Shown piece after piece: positions 1-6,240 of a stretch of DNA of 6,548 nucleotides. Position 1 is the stretch's first letter. The number at the start of each line of letters is the position of its first letter. The DNA is taken from NCBI GenBank assembly GCA_027083715.1, contig JALWNR010000163.1:1-6548 (forward strand), written 5' to 3'. The notes under the pieces were generated by a model. That model was given only the letters and a program-made list of their open reading frames with translations. It was not told the DNA's origin and did not search any database. Position numbers and translations under genes: made by a program. Source of the DNA: Bacteroidales bacterium. GTDB taxonomy: Bacteria > Bacteroidota > Bacteroidia > Bacteroidales > NBLH01.

Positions 1-950
1 ACGGAGTAGTGTTTCCAAGTATTTTTGATAAGTTTAAATTAATAAAAACACTTAATAATGACGGAGAAGGAGCTTTTGAATACCATTCGCAAGACAGTAA
101 AATTTTTAAAGGAAAAGCCAGTATTACCAACGGTAAATTCAAATTTAGTTTTATAGTACCCAAAGACATTAAATACAATATTGATACCGGTAAAATAAGC
201 TACTATGCCTTAAATGAACAAAGTGGAAATGATGCCTATGGGTTTGATAAAAACATTTTTATTGGTTCTATTTCAAATTCGGGATATTTAGACCAAAAAG
301 GGCCACAAATAAAACTTTATCTAAACGATGAAAACTTTGTTTCGGGAGGAATTACCGATAATAATCCGGCAATTTTGGCATTTGTTGAAGACGAAAGTGG
401 AATAAACACTACAGGAAGCGGAATTGGACATGATATTTCCGCAATCATTGACGATGATCCGAATATGCAATATAAATTAAATGATTTTTATGAATCGGAA
501 ACCGACGATTTTACAAAAGGAAGCATAAAATACCCACTCAATAACTTACCAGCAGGAGAGCATAAACTGAGTCTAAAAGTTTGGGATGTATATAATAATT
601 CGGCACAAGATTCAATTTTATTTACAGTTACCGATGTCAATGAATTTAAAATTTCGCATGTTTTAAATTATCCAAACCCCTTTAGCACTAATACATCTTT
701 CTTTTTTGAGCACAACCGCCCAAACGAACTACTAAACATCTTGATACAAATTTTCTCGGTTAACGGAAAAATTGTAAAAAGTATTCATTCAGAGATAATT
801 ACACAAGGATATAGAATAGAAGGCATCCCTTGGGATGGGAAAGATGATTTTGGGAATAAAATAGGAAGAGGCGTATATTTTTATAAAATAAGTGTACGTA
901 CTGAAAATAATGAAAAGACTGAATACACAGAAAAGTTACTAATATTTTGA
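1..950 (+). CDS. porU: T9SS sortase PorU, C-terminal part (5' truncated by window edge)
   Basis: This is the last 315 codons of the type IX secretion system C-terminal signal peptidase. The reading frame is open from the window edge, and the GTG at position 9 is an internal valine, not a start. PorU is a surface cysteine protease of the gingipain (C25) family that cuts the C-terminal signal from T9SS cargo and joins the mature protein to anionic LPS. The catalytic domain lies upstream, outside the window. Visible parts are a beta-rich region (nt 3 to about 290), an Ig-like region with the family-typical strings GPQIKLYLND, FVSGG and GSGIGHDI (about nt 300-640), and a C-terminal domain opening with LNYPNPF (nt 663-683) and containing GRGVYFYKI near its end. 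That last domain resembles the T9SS sorting domain, which in studied PorU proteins is retained rather than removed. porV follows 186 nt downstream, as in other Bacteroidota. The identification is firm; the active site cannot be judged from here. Confidence 0.93.
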   Translation, partial: GVVFPSIFDKFKLIKTLNNDGEGAFEYHSQDSKIFKGKASITNGKFKFSFIVPKDIKYNIDTGKISYYALNEQSGNDAYGFDKNIFIGSISNSGYLDQKGPQIKLYLNDENFVSGGITDNNPAILAFVEDESGINTTGSGIGHDISAIIDDDPNMQYKLNDFYESETDDFTKGSIKYPLNNLPAGEHKLSLKVWDVYNNSAQDSILFTVTDVNEFKISHVLNYPNPFSTNTSFFFEHNRPNELLNILIQIFSVNGKIVKSIHSEIITQGYRIEGIPWDGKDDFGNKIGRGVYFYKISVRTENNEKTEYTEKLLIF

Positions 951-990
951 TTTTGTCAAAATAAAATTATTCTTTTGTCGTTATTAGATT

Positions 991-1095
991 TTAAACTAAA
1001 TTGAGCGATTACGAACTTGATAGAAGTCAATACTCCCTATATTTTGTGGAATATTAACATTTCTCCAAAATCATAATCGCTCAGTTTAGGTTTAA
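991..1095. repeat. Long imperfect inverted repeat in the porU-porV gap
   Basis: Positions 996-1011 and 1074-1089 are complementary over 16 bp, with a single T/G pair (1001 with 1084) that would be a U-G wobble in RNA. Five more pairs (991-995 with 1091-1095) form if the G at 1090 is bulged out. Within the enclosed 62 nt, 1042-1051 can pair with 1061-1070 (one mismatch, one wobble) around a 9-nt loop, so the whole segment could fold into an extended two-part stem. No T-run follows the right arm, so it does not look like an ordinary intrinsic terminator. It begins 41 nt after the porU stop codon and ends 41 nt before the porV start codon. It could be an mRNA processing or stability element, an attenuator, or a small MITE-like repeat. 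No clear target-site duplication is visible. Confidence 0.7.
1017..1046 (+). promoter_or_regulatory. Weak candidate promoter for porV
   Basis: A TTG at 1017-1019 is followed after 18 nt by TATATTTTG (1038-1046), which resembles the Bacteroidota -7 box TAnnTTTG but carries one extra base between TA and TTTG. It lies inside the inverted repeat. If used, transcription would start near 1053, so the porV mRNA would lack the left arm of the repeat. The match is degenerate, and transcription of porV from porU is equally possible. Confidence 0.25.
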
Positions 1096-1136
1096 TACAA
1101 ACAGTATAAACCAAGACTAATAGAAAAAAGAAGGAA

Positions 1137-2342
1137 ATGAAAAATTTATTATTAAAAAGCTTATTAATCCAATTTGTATTTTTAAGTTCAACAATCGTTA
1201 CGATGGCTCAAATATCAATTGCTGATTTAGACGGGAGAGTAAATACCATTACATCAGCAGTACCATTTCTTACGATAACCCCTGATTCAAGAGCCGGTGG
1301 AATGGGAGATTTAGGTGTTGCAACCAGCCCTGATGTAAACTCAATGTTCTGGAATCCGGCAAAATATTCGATGGCAGAAGATGATTTTGCGGTAGGTATT
1401 TCATATACACCTTGGCTACAAGCCTTGGTGCCGGATATAAGTTTAACCTACCTATCTGCATATAAAAAATTTAACAGGGGGCAAGCTGTAGCAATGAGTT
1501 TAAAGTACTTTTCATTAGGGAATATTACATTTACGGACTTTGCAGGAGAAACACTCAGAGATTTTAACCCTAATGAATTTTCAATTGATGCCTCGTACTC
1601 AATGTTGTTTTCTGATAATTTTTCAGGAGCTATTGCACTGAGATATATTTATTCAAACCTGACGGGAGGAATTTATAGCAATAATTCTCCTACACATGCC
1701 GGACAGTCTGTTGCAGGCGACATTGCTCTTTATTACACAAAAGATATAAAAGTAGCCAAAAAAGCAGCAAACATGTCATTTGGAATGAATATTTCAAATA
1801 TTGGAAGCAAAATTTCCTATACAGATGATTCTGAATCGAACTTTATACCCACCAACCTAAGACTTGGCGGAACATTTACTTATGATTTTGATGAATACAA
1901 TCAATTAATGTTTGGTTTAGATGCTAACAAACTGCTGATTCCTACTCCGCCTTTGTATGATGGCAACGGAACTTCACCCGACAATATTATTGCAGGAATG
2001 GACCCAAATGTTTCCGTTCCGGTAGGTATGTGGCACTCCTTTTACGATGCTCCGGGTGGAGGAAAAGAAGAATTTCGTGAAATTATGTTTTCTACAGGCT
2101 TAGAATATTGGTACAATAAAATGTTTGCACTTAGAACCGGTTATTTTTATGAGCATGAAACCAAAGGAAACCGAAAATACTTTACGGTAGGTATTGGATT
2201 AAAACTGAATGTATTTCAACTTGATTTTGCCTACCTGATAACTACACAGCAACGTAATCCATTAGAAAATACTTTAAGATTCTCGCTTACATTTAACATG
2301 AATAAAAATAAATCAAAATCAACCAATACAACTACTGAATAA
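1137..2342 (+). CDS. porV: T9SS outer-membrane protein PorV (LptO)
   Basis: This is a complete 401-residue outer-membrane beta-barrel of the FadL/OmpP1-like PorV family. PorV collects T9SS cargo from the SprA translocon by binding its C-terminal domain, delivers it to PorU, and is part of the surface attachment complex. Residues 1-24 form a signal peptide (basic MKNLLLK, hydrophobic core, cleavage probably between TMA and QIS). The PorV hallmark follows at about residues 42-77: VPFLTITPDSRAGGMGDLG, then ATSPDVNSMFWNPAKY. The rest alternates short amphipathic strands with loops. The last strand, LRFSLTFNM, ends at residue 388 and is followed by a 13-residue tail rich in Lys, Ser and Thr. The length is normal for the family. 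The start is supported by the signal peptide and a purine-rich AAGAAGGAA directly before the ATG. Its neighbours are porU upstream and ispF with no gap downstream. Confidence 0.96.
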   Translation: MKNLLLKSLLIQFVFLSSTIVTMAQISIADLDGRVNTITSAVPFLTITPDSRAGGMGDLGVATSPDVNSMFWNPAKYSMAEDDFAVGISYTPWLQALVPDISLTYLSAYKKFNRGQAVAMSLKYFSLGNITFTDFAGETLRDFNPNEFSIDASYSMLFSDNFSGAIALRYIYSNLTGGIYSNNSPTHAGQSVAGDIALYYTKDIKVAKKAANMSFGMNISNIGSKISYTDDSESNFIPTNLRLGGTFTYDFDEYNQLMFGLDANKLLIPTPPLYDGNGTSPDNIIAGMDPNVSVPVGMWHSFYDAPGGGKEEFREIMFSTGLEYWYNKMFALRTGYFYEHETKGNRKYFTVGIGLKLNVFQLDFAYLITTQQRNPLENTLRFSLTFNMNKNKSKSTNTTTE

Positions 2343-2825
2343 ATGAAAATAAAAGTAGGTTTCGGTTACGATGTTCATGCACTCAAAGAAGCAGAAGAAC
2401 TTATTCTAGGAGGTATTAGAATTGAACATTATAAAGGAACAATTGCACACTCCGATGGTGATGTATTAATTCATGCCATTTGTGACGCACTTTTGGGCGC
2501 AGCAAATTTACGCGATATTGGTTTTCAGTTCCCTGATAATGATCAATCGTTAAAAGGTATTGACAGCAAAATACTATTGAAAAAAACCGCTGATTTATTG
2601 CAGGAGAAAGGGTGGCAAATTGGAAATATTGATAGTACTATTGTTTTGCAAAAGCCAAAAATAAAAGATAAAATACCCGAAATGCAAAAAGCCCTTGCTT
2701 CGGTTTTGGTTATTGACACAGAAGATATCAGCATAAAAGCTACAACTACCGAAAGGCTAGGGTTTAACGGTAAAGAAGAAGGTGTTTCAGCATATGCTGT
2801 GGTATTAATAAATAAGGATAACTGA
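2343..2825 (+). CDS. ispF: 2-C-methyl-D-erythritol 2,4-cyclodiphosphate synthase
   Basis: This 160-residue cytoplasmic enzyme of the MEP (non-mevalonate) isoprenoid pathway converts CDP-methylerythritol 2-phosphate to the cyclic diphosphate with release of CMP; the family works as a trimer with zinc at subunit interfaces. The zinc ligands are visible as D10 and H12 in GYDVHA and H44 in DGDVLIHAICDALLGAA. Other conserved strings are AHSDGD (35-40), DIGFQFPD (58-65), and KATTTERLGF (132-141) near the nucleotide pocket. Length and motifs match the E. coli enzyme closely. The ATG follows the porV TAA with no intervening base, which suggests one transcript and translational coupling by a reinitiating ribosome. 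There is no functional link to secretion. The neighbourhood porU-porV-ispF is, as I recall, also found in Porphyromonas. Confidence 0.97.
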   Translation: MKIKVGFGYDVHALKEAEELILGGIRIEHYKGTIAHSDGDVLIHAICDALLGAANLRDIGFQFPDNDQSLKGIDSKILLKKTADLLQEKGWQIGNIDSTIVLQKPKIKDKIPEMQKALASVLVIDTEDISIKATTTERLGFNGKEEGVSAYAVVLINKDN

Positions 2826-2898
2826 GCTAAGTTTATAAAGTAAAAATAAAAACAGAAAACGTTTTGAAGTTTCGGCAAAAACAAATACGAAAATAGAA

Positions 2899-3267
2899 AT
2901 GGAAAAGAAAAAGAAAACTATAGTTATTGGTGCAAGTTCCAATCCTGAACGATTCTCTCATAAGGCGGTTAAATTATTAAGCAGAAACGGACACCCTGTT
3001 GTTGCGCAAGGTATTAGAGAAGGGAAAATCGAAGATATCGAAATTATAAAAGGTAAACCACAAATTAGTGATATTCATACAGTAACAATGTATATTGGTC
3101 CTGCTCGCCAACCGGAGTATTACGATTATATATTGAGTTTAAATCCCAAACGTATTATTTTTAATCCGGGCACTGAAAATCCTGAATTAAAGCAAATGGC
3201 TGAGGAAAAAGGTATTGAAACAGTAGAAAACTGTACCTTGGTAATGTTGAATACCGGTTTGTTTTGA
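2899..3267 (+). CDS. CoA-binding domain protein (CoA_binding_2, YccU-like)
   Basis: This is a 122-residue single-domain protein with a Rossmann-type fold, complete for its family. The glycine-rich nucleotide loop is KTIVIGASSNPERFSHKAV (residues 6-24), after a basic start. The middle strand VTMYIGPARQPEYYDYIL and the C-terminal IIFNPGTENPEL and VENCTLVMLNTG are typical of the stand-alone CoA-binding proteins related to the CoA-binding domain of acyl-CoA synthetases and succinyl-CoA synthetase. The physiological role of these small proteins is not established; binding of CoA or an acyl-CoA is inferred from the family. The gene starts 73 nt after ispF. I see no convincing promoter in that gap, so it probably shares the upstream transcript. 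Its stop codon overlaps the promoter of the next gene. Confidence 0.88.
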   Translation: MEKKKKTIVIGASSNPERFSHKAVKLLSRNGHPVVAQGIREGKIEDIEIIKGKPQISDIHTVTMYIGPARQPEYYDYILSLNPKRIIFNPGTENPELKQMAEEKGIETVENCTLVMLNTGLF

Positions 3268-3292
3268 TATTAAAAAAGCTTTTCTAATTTTG
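3263..3292 (+). promoter_or_regulatory. Bacteroidota-type promoter for the thioredoxin-like gene
   Basis: A -33 element TTTG (3263-3266) and an exact -7 box TAATTTTG (3285-3292) are separated by 18 nt, close to the TTTG-N19-TAnnTTTG arrangement known for the primary sigma factor of Bacteroidota. Transcription would begin at about 3299, giving a leader of about 20 nt. The -33 element overlaps the TGA stop codon (3265-3267) of the preceding gene. An AAAAGGA at 3305-3311 lies 7 nt before the ATG and could serve as a ribosome site. Confidence 0.7.
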
Positions 3293-3318
3293 CAGCCCGA
3301 AACAAAAAGGATATAAAG

Positions 3319-3651
3319 ATGATTAAAACAATAGAAAATTTGGAGCAATACAATGAAGTATTGGAAAAAGAAGATGCAGTTTTGTTCTATTTTTCGCACG
3401 AACAGTGTAATGTATGCAAAGTTTTAAAGCCCAAAGTTGCAGAAATGCTGCAAGATGATTTTCCGAAAACAAAAATGTACTACTGTGATACAAAAAAGAG
3501 TCCTGAATTGGCAGCACAAAACAGTATTTTTGCGGTGCCTACTATTCTGACTTATTTTGGCGGACGTGAAACTCTCAGAAAAAGTAGAAATATTGGTTTA
3601 CAAGAACTGAAAGAGCATATTGAACGACCATATAGTCTTATTTTTGAATAA
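3319..3651 (+). CDS. Thioredoxin-like protein with CNVC active site
   Basis: This is a complete 110-residue thioredoxin-fold protein without a signal peptide, so probably cytoplasmic. The order of elements fits the family: a helical start, a strand (AVLFYFS, residues 20-26), the redox motif C30-N-V-C33, a strand KMYYCD (52-57), and the cis-proline P74 in FAVPTIL before the strand LTYFGGRE. The motif is CNVC rather than the usual WCGPC of general thioredoxins, and the preceding tryptophan is replaced by Q (EQCNVC), so its redox potential and partners may differ from thioredoxin 1. A thiol-disulfide exchange role is inferred from the retained cysteine pair and cis-proline; the substrate is unknown. 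The gene has its own promoter just upstream and ends before a strong bidirectional terminator. Confidence 0.88.
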   Translation: MIKTIENLEQYNEVLEKEDAVLFYFSHEQCNVCKVLKPKVAEMLQDDFPKTKMYYCDTKKSPELAAQNSIFAVPTILTYFGGRETLRKSRNIGLQELKEHIERPYSLIFE

Positions 3652-3707
3652 TCCTTAACCTGCAAAAGTACCTTCTACTACCAACATACCTGCTGGTTTA
3701 TGGAAAT

Positions 3708-3744
3708 AAAAAAGGGTGATTGCTTAAACAGTCACCCTTTTTTT
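3708..3744. terminator. Bidirectional intrinsic terminator
   Basis: The stem pairs GGGTGATTG (3714-3722) with CAGTCACCC (3729-3737), with one T/G wobble and a 6-nt loop. It is flanked by six A residues on the left (3708-3713) and seven T residues on the right (3738-3744). The A and T tracts give a U-run in either direction, so it can end the rightward thioredoxin-like transcript and the leftward lipoprotein transcript, which converge here. Confidence 0.93.
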
Positions 3745-3759
3745 ACACTTGTAAATTTA

Positions 3760-4194
3760 TTATTGTAAAACTTTCTTTTTAACTGCTACTTGTTCTCCAA
3801 ATTCAGCCGTATAATCTACCGGTCCGTCACCTTCATCCAAAGTATATTCAAAAGTTAATTTTTCGGCAGATATAATTGTGCCTTCACCATTTACACTATA
3901 TTCTCCCGTAGATGCATCTTGCTGGGGTATAGTTATTACACTACCTGCCAATGTACCATAAATCTTAGCATCTCCATAATTATGAAAACCTTGAAGCCAT
4001 ACTTTGGTTATATCAGTTGCATCTTTTGTAATAACTACATCATAATAAACATTAGGACTTCCATTGTCAGAAACTCGCCAGCTTTTTGCAATTGCATCTC
4101 TTGGGTCGGCTAATGAAGATTGATCATCTTCACAAGATTGAAATAAAATTCCGGCAAATAAAGCAGCCATTAATATTAAACTAAATCTCTTCAT
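3760..4194 (-). CDS. Small lipoprotein of unknown function, probably surface exposed
   Basis: This is a 144-residue putative lipoprotein. The N-terminus has a basic start (MKR), a hydrophobic core to residue 18, and a lipobox-like FQSC with the lipidated cysteine at position 21. The residues after it, EDDQ, are acidic and resemble the lipoprotein export signal described in Bacteroidota, which directs lipoproteins to the outer face of the outer membrane; surface location is therefore inferred. The mature part is about 124 residues and looks all-beta, with alternating strands such as VYYDVVI, KIYGTLAGSVITIPQQ, and KLTFEYTLD, compatible with a small beta-barrel or lipocalin-like fold. I do not recognise a named family with certainty. 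It has a promoter-like box upstream and a terminator downstream, so it appears to be a single-gene unit. No function can be assigned. Confidence 0.82.
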   Translation of the reverse strand: MKRFSLILMAALFAGILFQSCEDDQSSLADPRDAIAKSWRVSDNGSPNVYYDVVITKDATDITKVWLQGFHNYGDAKIYGTLAGSVITIPQQDASTGEYSVNGEGTIISAEKLTFEYTLDEGDGPVDYTAEFGEQVAVKKKVLQ

Positions 4195-4233
4195 ATTTTA
4201 AATAATTTTAATTGGTTTCTTATTTAAATAACA

Positions 4234-4241
4234 CAAATTTA
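4234..4241 (-). promoter_or_regulatory. Candidate -7 box for the lipoprotein gene
   Basis: Read on the minus strand, the sequence is TAAATTTG, an exact TAnnTTTG box, 39 nt before the lipoprotein ATG. No clear TTG element is present at the expected distance upstream, so support comes from the -7 box and its position alone. The box lies between the terminator of the zinc-ribbon unit and the lipoprotein start, where a promoter would be expected. Confidence 0.45.
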
Positions 4242-4317
4242 CAGTTTTTATTATTGAGCATTGATAATTTACACAGTAAAATTGATAAAATAATAAAAAA
4301 CTTATTTCAACAGGCAT

Positions 4318-4344
4318 AAAAAAAGCCGCCCTATTGGCAGCTTT
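4318..4344 (-). terminator. Intrinsic terminator of the Nif3/zinc-ribbon unit
   Basis: On the minus strand AAAGCTGCC pairs with GGCGGCTTT (9 bp including one T/G wobble; plus-strand arms 4336-4344 and 4322-4330) around a 5-nt loop, followed by a T-run (4318-4324 on the plus strand). It lies 20 nt past the zinc-ribbon stop codon and separates this unit from the lipoprotein gene. Confidence 0.93.
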
Positions 4345-4364
4345 CCTATTCTTACACAAAAAAA

Positions 4365-5126
4365 TTATTTTTTCTCAGTTTCTGCTTTATCCAAAATATG
4401 CTCATCAACCAAAATACGACCGCAGTGTTCGCAAACAATGATTTTTTTGCGCGAAGCAACATCCAATTGTTTTTGAGGTGGAATTTTTGCAAAGCAACCT
4501 CCGCAAGCATCACGCAGAACAGGGACAACCGCTAATCCATTGCGCATGTTTTTACGAATTCTTTTATAAGCATTCAATAAACGATCTTCAATTAATTTTT
4601 CAATTTTTTCAGATTTTTTTAAATACTTATCTTCATCTTTTTTAGTATCATTAATAATCTCATCCAACTCACCTTTTTTAAGGTCTAAATCACCTTTCTT
4701 TTCATCAAGGATTGCTTTTGAATCTTCAATAATTAATTTCTTGTCAGAAAGTTGCTGAGCGTATTCCTTGATTCTTTTTTCGCTCAATTGAATTTCCAGT
4801 TGCTGATATTCAATTTCTTTTGAAATAGAATCAAATTCACGGCTATTACGAACTTTCATTTGCTGATCTTCGTACTTTTTAATTAAAGATTCAGACTCCT
4901 TAATCGCATTTTTCTTTTCCTGAATCATTCCTTGAAGGTCTTTAATCTCCTGCTCAAAGTTATTAATTCGTGTTTGTAAACCTTCAATTTCATCTTCCAG
5001 ATCCCGCACTTCCAGAGGTAACTCACCACGAAGAGTCCTAATTTTATCAATCTCAGAATCAACTTGTTGCAGCTCGTAAAGTGCTTTTAATTTTTCTTCT
5101 ACTGTTATTTCAGTCTTACTTGCCAT
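4365..5126 (-). CDS. Coiled-coil C4-type zinc-ribbon protein
   Basis: This is a 253-residue protein made of a long charged helical region (about residues 8-200) that is strongly predicted to form a coiled coil, followed by a zinc ribbon. The ribbon ligands are C208 and C211 (CGGC) and C232 and C235 (CEHC). Between them lies the string IPPQKQLDV, and GRILVDE follows the second pair, both typical of the bacterial CT398/DUF164-type zinc-ribbon family. There is no signal peptide or membrane segment, so it is probably cytoplasmic. The family's role is not settled; a chlamydial member has been linked to the RNA polymerase sigma-54 factor and to the type III secretion apparatus, but a nucleic-acid or protein adaptor role here is inference. 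The gene starts 4 nt after the Nif3-family gene and is followed by a strong terminator, so the two form an operon. The length is normal. Confidence 0.9.
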   Translation of the reverse strand: MASKTEITVEEKLKALYELQQVDSEIDKIRTLRGELPLEVRDLEDEIEGLQTRINNFEQEIKDLQGMIQEKKNAIKESESLIKKYEDQQMKVRNSREFDSISKEIEYQQLEIQLSEKRIKEYAQQLSDKKLIIEDSKAILDEKKGDLDLKKGELDEIINDTKKDEDKYLKKSEKIEKLIEDRLLNAYKRIRKNMRNGLAVVPVLRDACGGCFAKIPPQKQLDVASRKKIIVCEHCGRILVDEHILDKAETEKK

Positions 5127-5130
5127 ATTG

Positions 5131-6225
5131 TTAATAATATTTTACCGGATTTGTATTTATTTCTGAAAAATAAAATGCAAAAGTAGGGAATTTTTTTGTA
5201 AGTATGTCATAAAAAAGCTCTTTTGTGAATTGTTCGCTCTCATAATGACCGATATCCGCAATAATTATCCTTTTTTCGGCATCAAAAAATTGATGATACT
5301 TAAAATCGCCTGTGATAAAAATATCGGCAGATTGATTTATTGCATCACGTAGTAAAAAGCTGCCACTACCACCACAAACTGCAACGCGCTTGATATCTTT
5401 ATTAAATAATTCGGTATGCCTGATTACCGGCACATTAAATTTCTTTTTTAAGATGTTTAAAAAATCTTTTTCGGGAAGTGGTTTTTCTAACTCCCCAATC
5501 ATTCCGGCACCTATTTTTTCATTAACATTATCCAAAGGATAAATATCATAAGCAACCTCCTCGTACGGGTGGGCTATCAGCAGGGCTGATATAACTGAGG
5601 ATTGTAAATGTGCCGGAAAAATAGTTTCAAAACGGATTTCTTTTTCGAAATGCACTTTGCCTATGTCTCCCACAAAAGGGTTTGCTCCCTCTAATGCCCT
5701 AAATGAGCCTTGTCCTTCCAAGTTGTAGGAACAACTGTCGTAATTGCCAATGTGCCCGGCTCCGGCTTTAAAAACAGCTGCCCGTACCCGCTCTGCCTGT
5801 TCTGTAGGAATAAAAGTAACCAGTTTTTTTAATTTTCCCGAAGGAACTAAAACCGAACAGTTATGCAGATTTAGTTTTTCACAGATTTTAGTATTTACAC
5901 CTGCTTGAACATTATCCATATTGGTGTGTGCGGCATAAATGGCAATATCATTTTTAATGGCTTTAATAATGGTGCGTTCGATATAGTTTTTTCCGATTAA
6001 CTGTTTTAAACCGGAAAATACAATAGGGTGATGGCTGATAATAAGATTGACTCCTTTTTTAATGGCTTCATCTACAATATTTTCGGTAGTATCGATGGAT
6101 AAAATTGCTCCTGTAAACTCATCGTCAGGATTGCCGGTAATTAAGCCTGAATTATCGTAACTTTCTTGCAATGAAGGTGGTGCAAATAGTTCAAGTGCTC
6201 TAATTATTTCTTTTATTTTGACCAT
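5131..6225 (-). CDS. Nif3-like dinuclear metal-centre protein (YqfO type, with inserted domain)
   Basis: This is a 364-residue member of the Nif3/YbgI family, often annotated as GTP cyclohydrolase I type 2, although that activity is not established for most members. Metal ligands are visible in two halves: SHHP (H65, H66) and AHTNMD (H100, D104) in the N-terminal part, and IGHYESE (H327, E331) near the C-terminus. Between about residues 130 and 235 is the PII-like insert of the longer YqfO-type proteins, containing SFRALEGANPFVG and the AHPYEEVAYDIYPL string. The family forms hexameric toroids with two metal ions per subunit. I chose the ATG at 6225 (MVKIKEIIRALE) because family members begin at this point. 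A GTG in frame at 6243 would add six residues from repeat-like intergenic DNA. The zinc-ribbon gene follows 4 nt downstream. Substrate unknown. Confidence 0.93.
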   Translation of the reverse strand: MVKIKEIIRALELFAPPSLQESYDNSGLITGNPDDEFTGAILSIDTTENIVDEAIKKGVNLIISHHPIVFSGLKQLIGKNYIERTIIKAIKNDIAIYAAHTNMDNVQAGVNTKICEKLNLHNCSVLVPSGKLKKLVTFIPTEQAERVRAAVFKAGAGHIGNYDSCSYNLEGQGSFRALEGANPFVGDIGKVHFEKEIRFETIFPAHLQSSVISALLIAHPYEEVAYDIYPLDNVNEKIGAGMIGELEKPLPEKDFLNILKKKFNVPVIRHTELFNKDIKRVAVCGGSGSFLLRDAINQSADIFITGDFKYHQFFDAEKRIIIADIGHYESEQFTKELFYDILTKKFPTFAFYFSEINTNPVKYY

Positions 6226-6240
6226 ACTAATTGTTTTACC

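Noticed and set aside
9..11. GTG at position 9 as the start of a complete gene
   Set aside because: The frame is open to the window edge and the protein begins in the middle of PorU; the codon is an internal valine.
1270..1461. A 63-codon open frame on the minus strand
   Set aside because: It lies entirely within porV in antisense and the translation has no recognisable features.
2543..2884. A 113-codon open frame on the minus strand with hydrophobic residues
   Set aside because: It lies antisense to ispF, whose identity is certain, and has no family resemblance or supporting promoter; it mirrors the coding sequence of the other strand.
3652..3707. Possible small hairpin between the thioredoxin-like gene and the terminator
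   Set aside because: Only short, interrupted complementarity (AACC with GGTT, CCA with TGG) is present, which is not above chance.
3919..4113. A 64-codon open frame on the plus strand
   Set aside because: It is antisense to the lipoprotein gene, which has a clear signal peptide and lipobox; the translated product looks like random composition.
4195..4317. Possible small RNA or gene in the gap before the lipoprotein
   Set aside because: The stretch is very AT-rich, has no stable stem or open frame with features, and is explained as a leader and promoter region.
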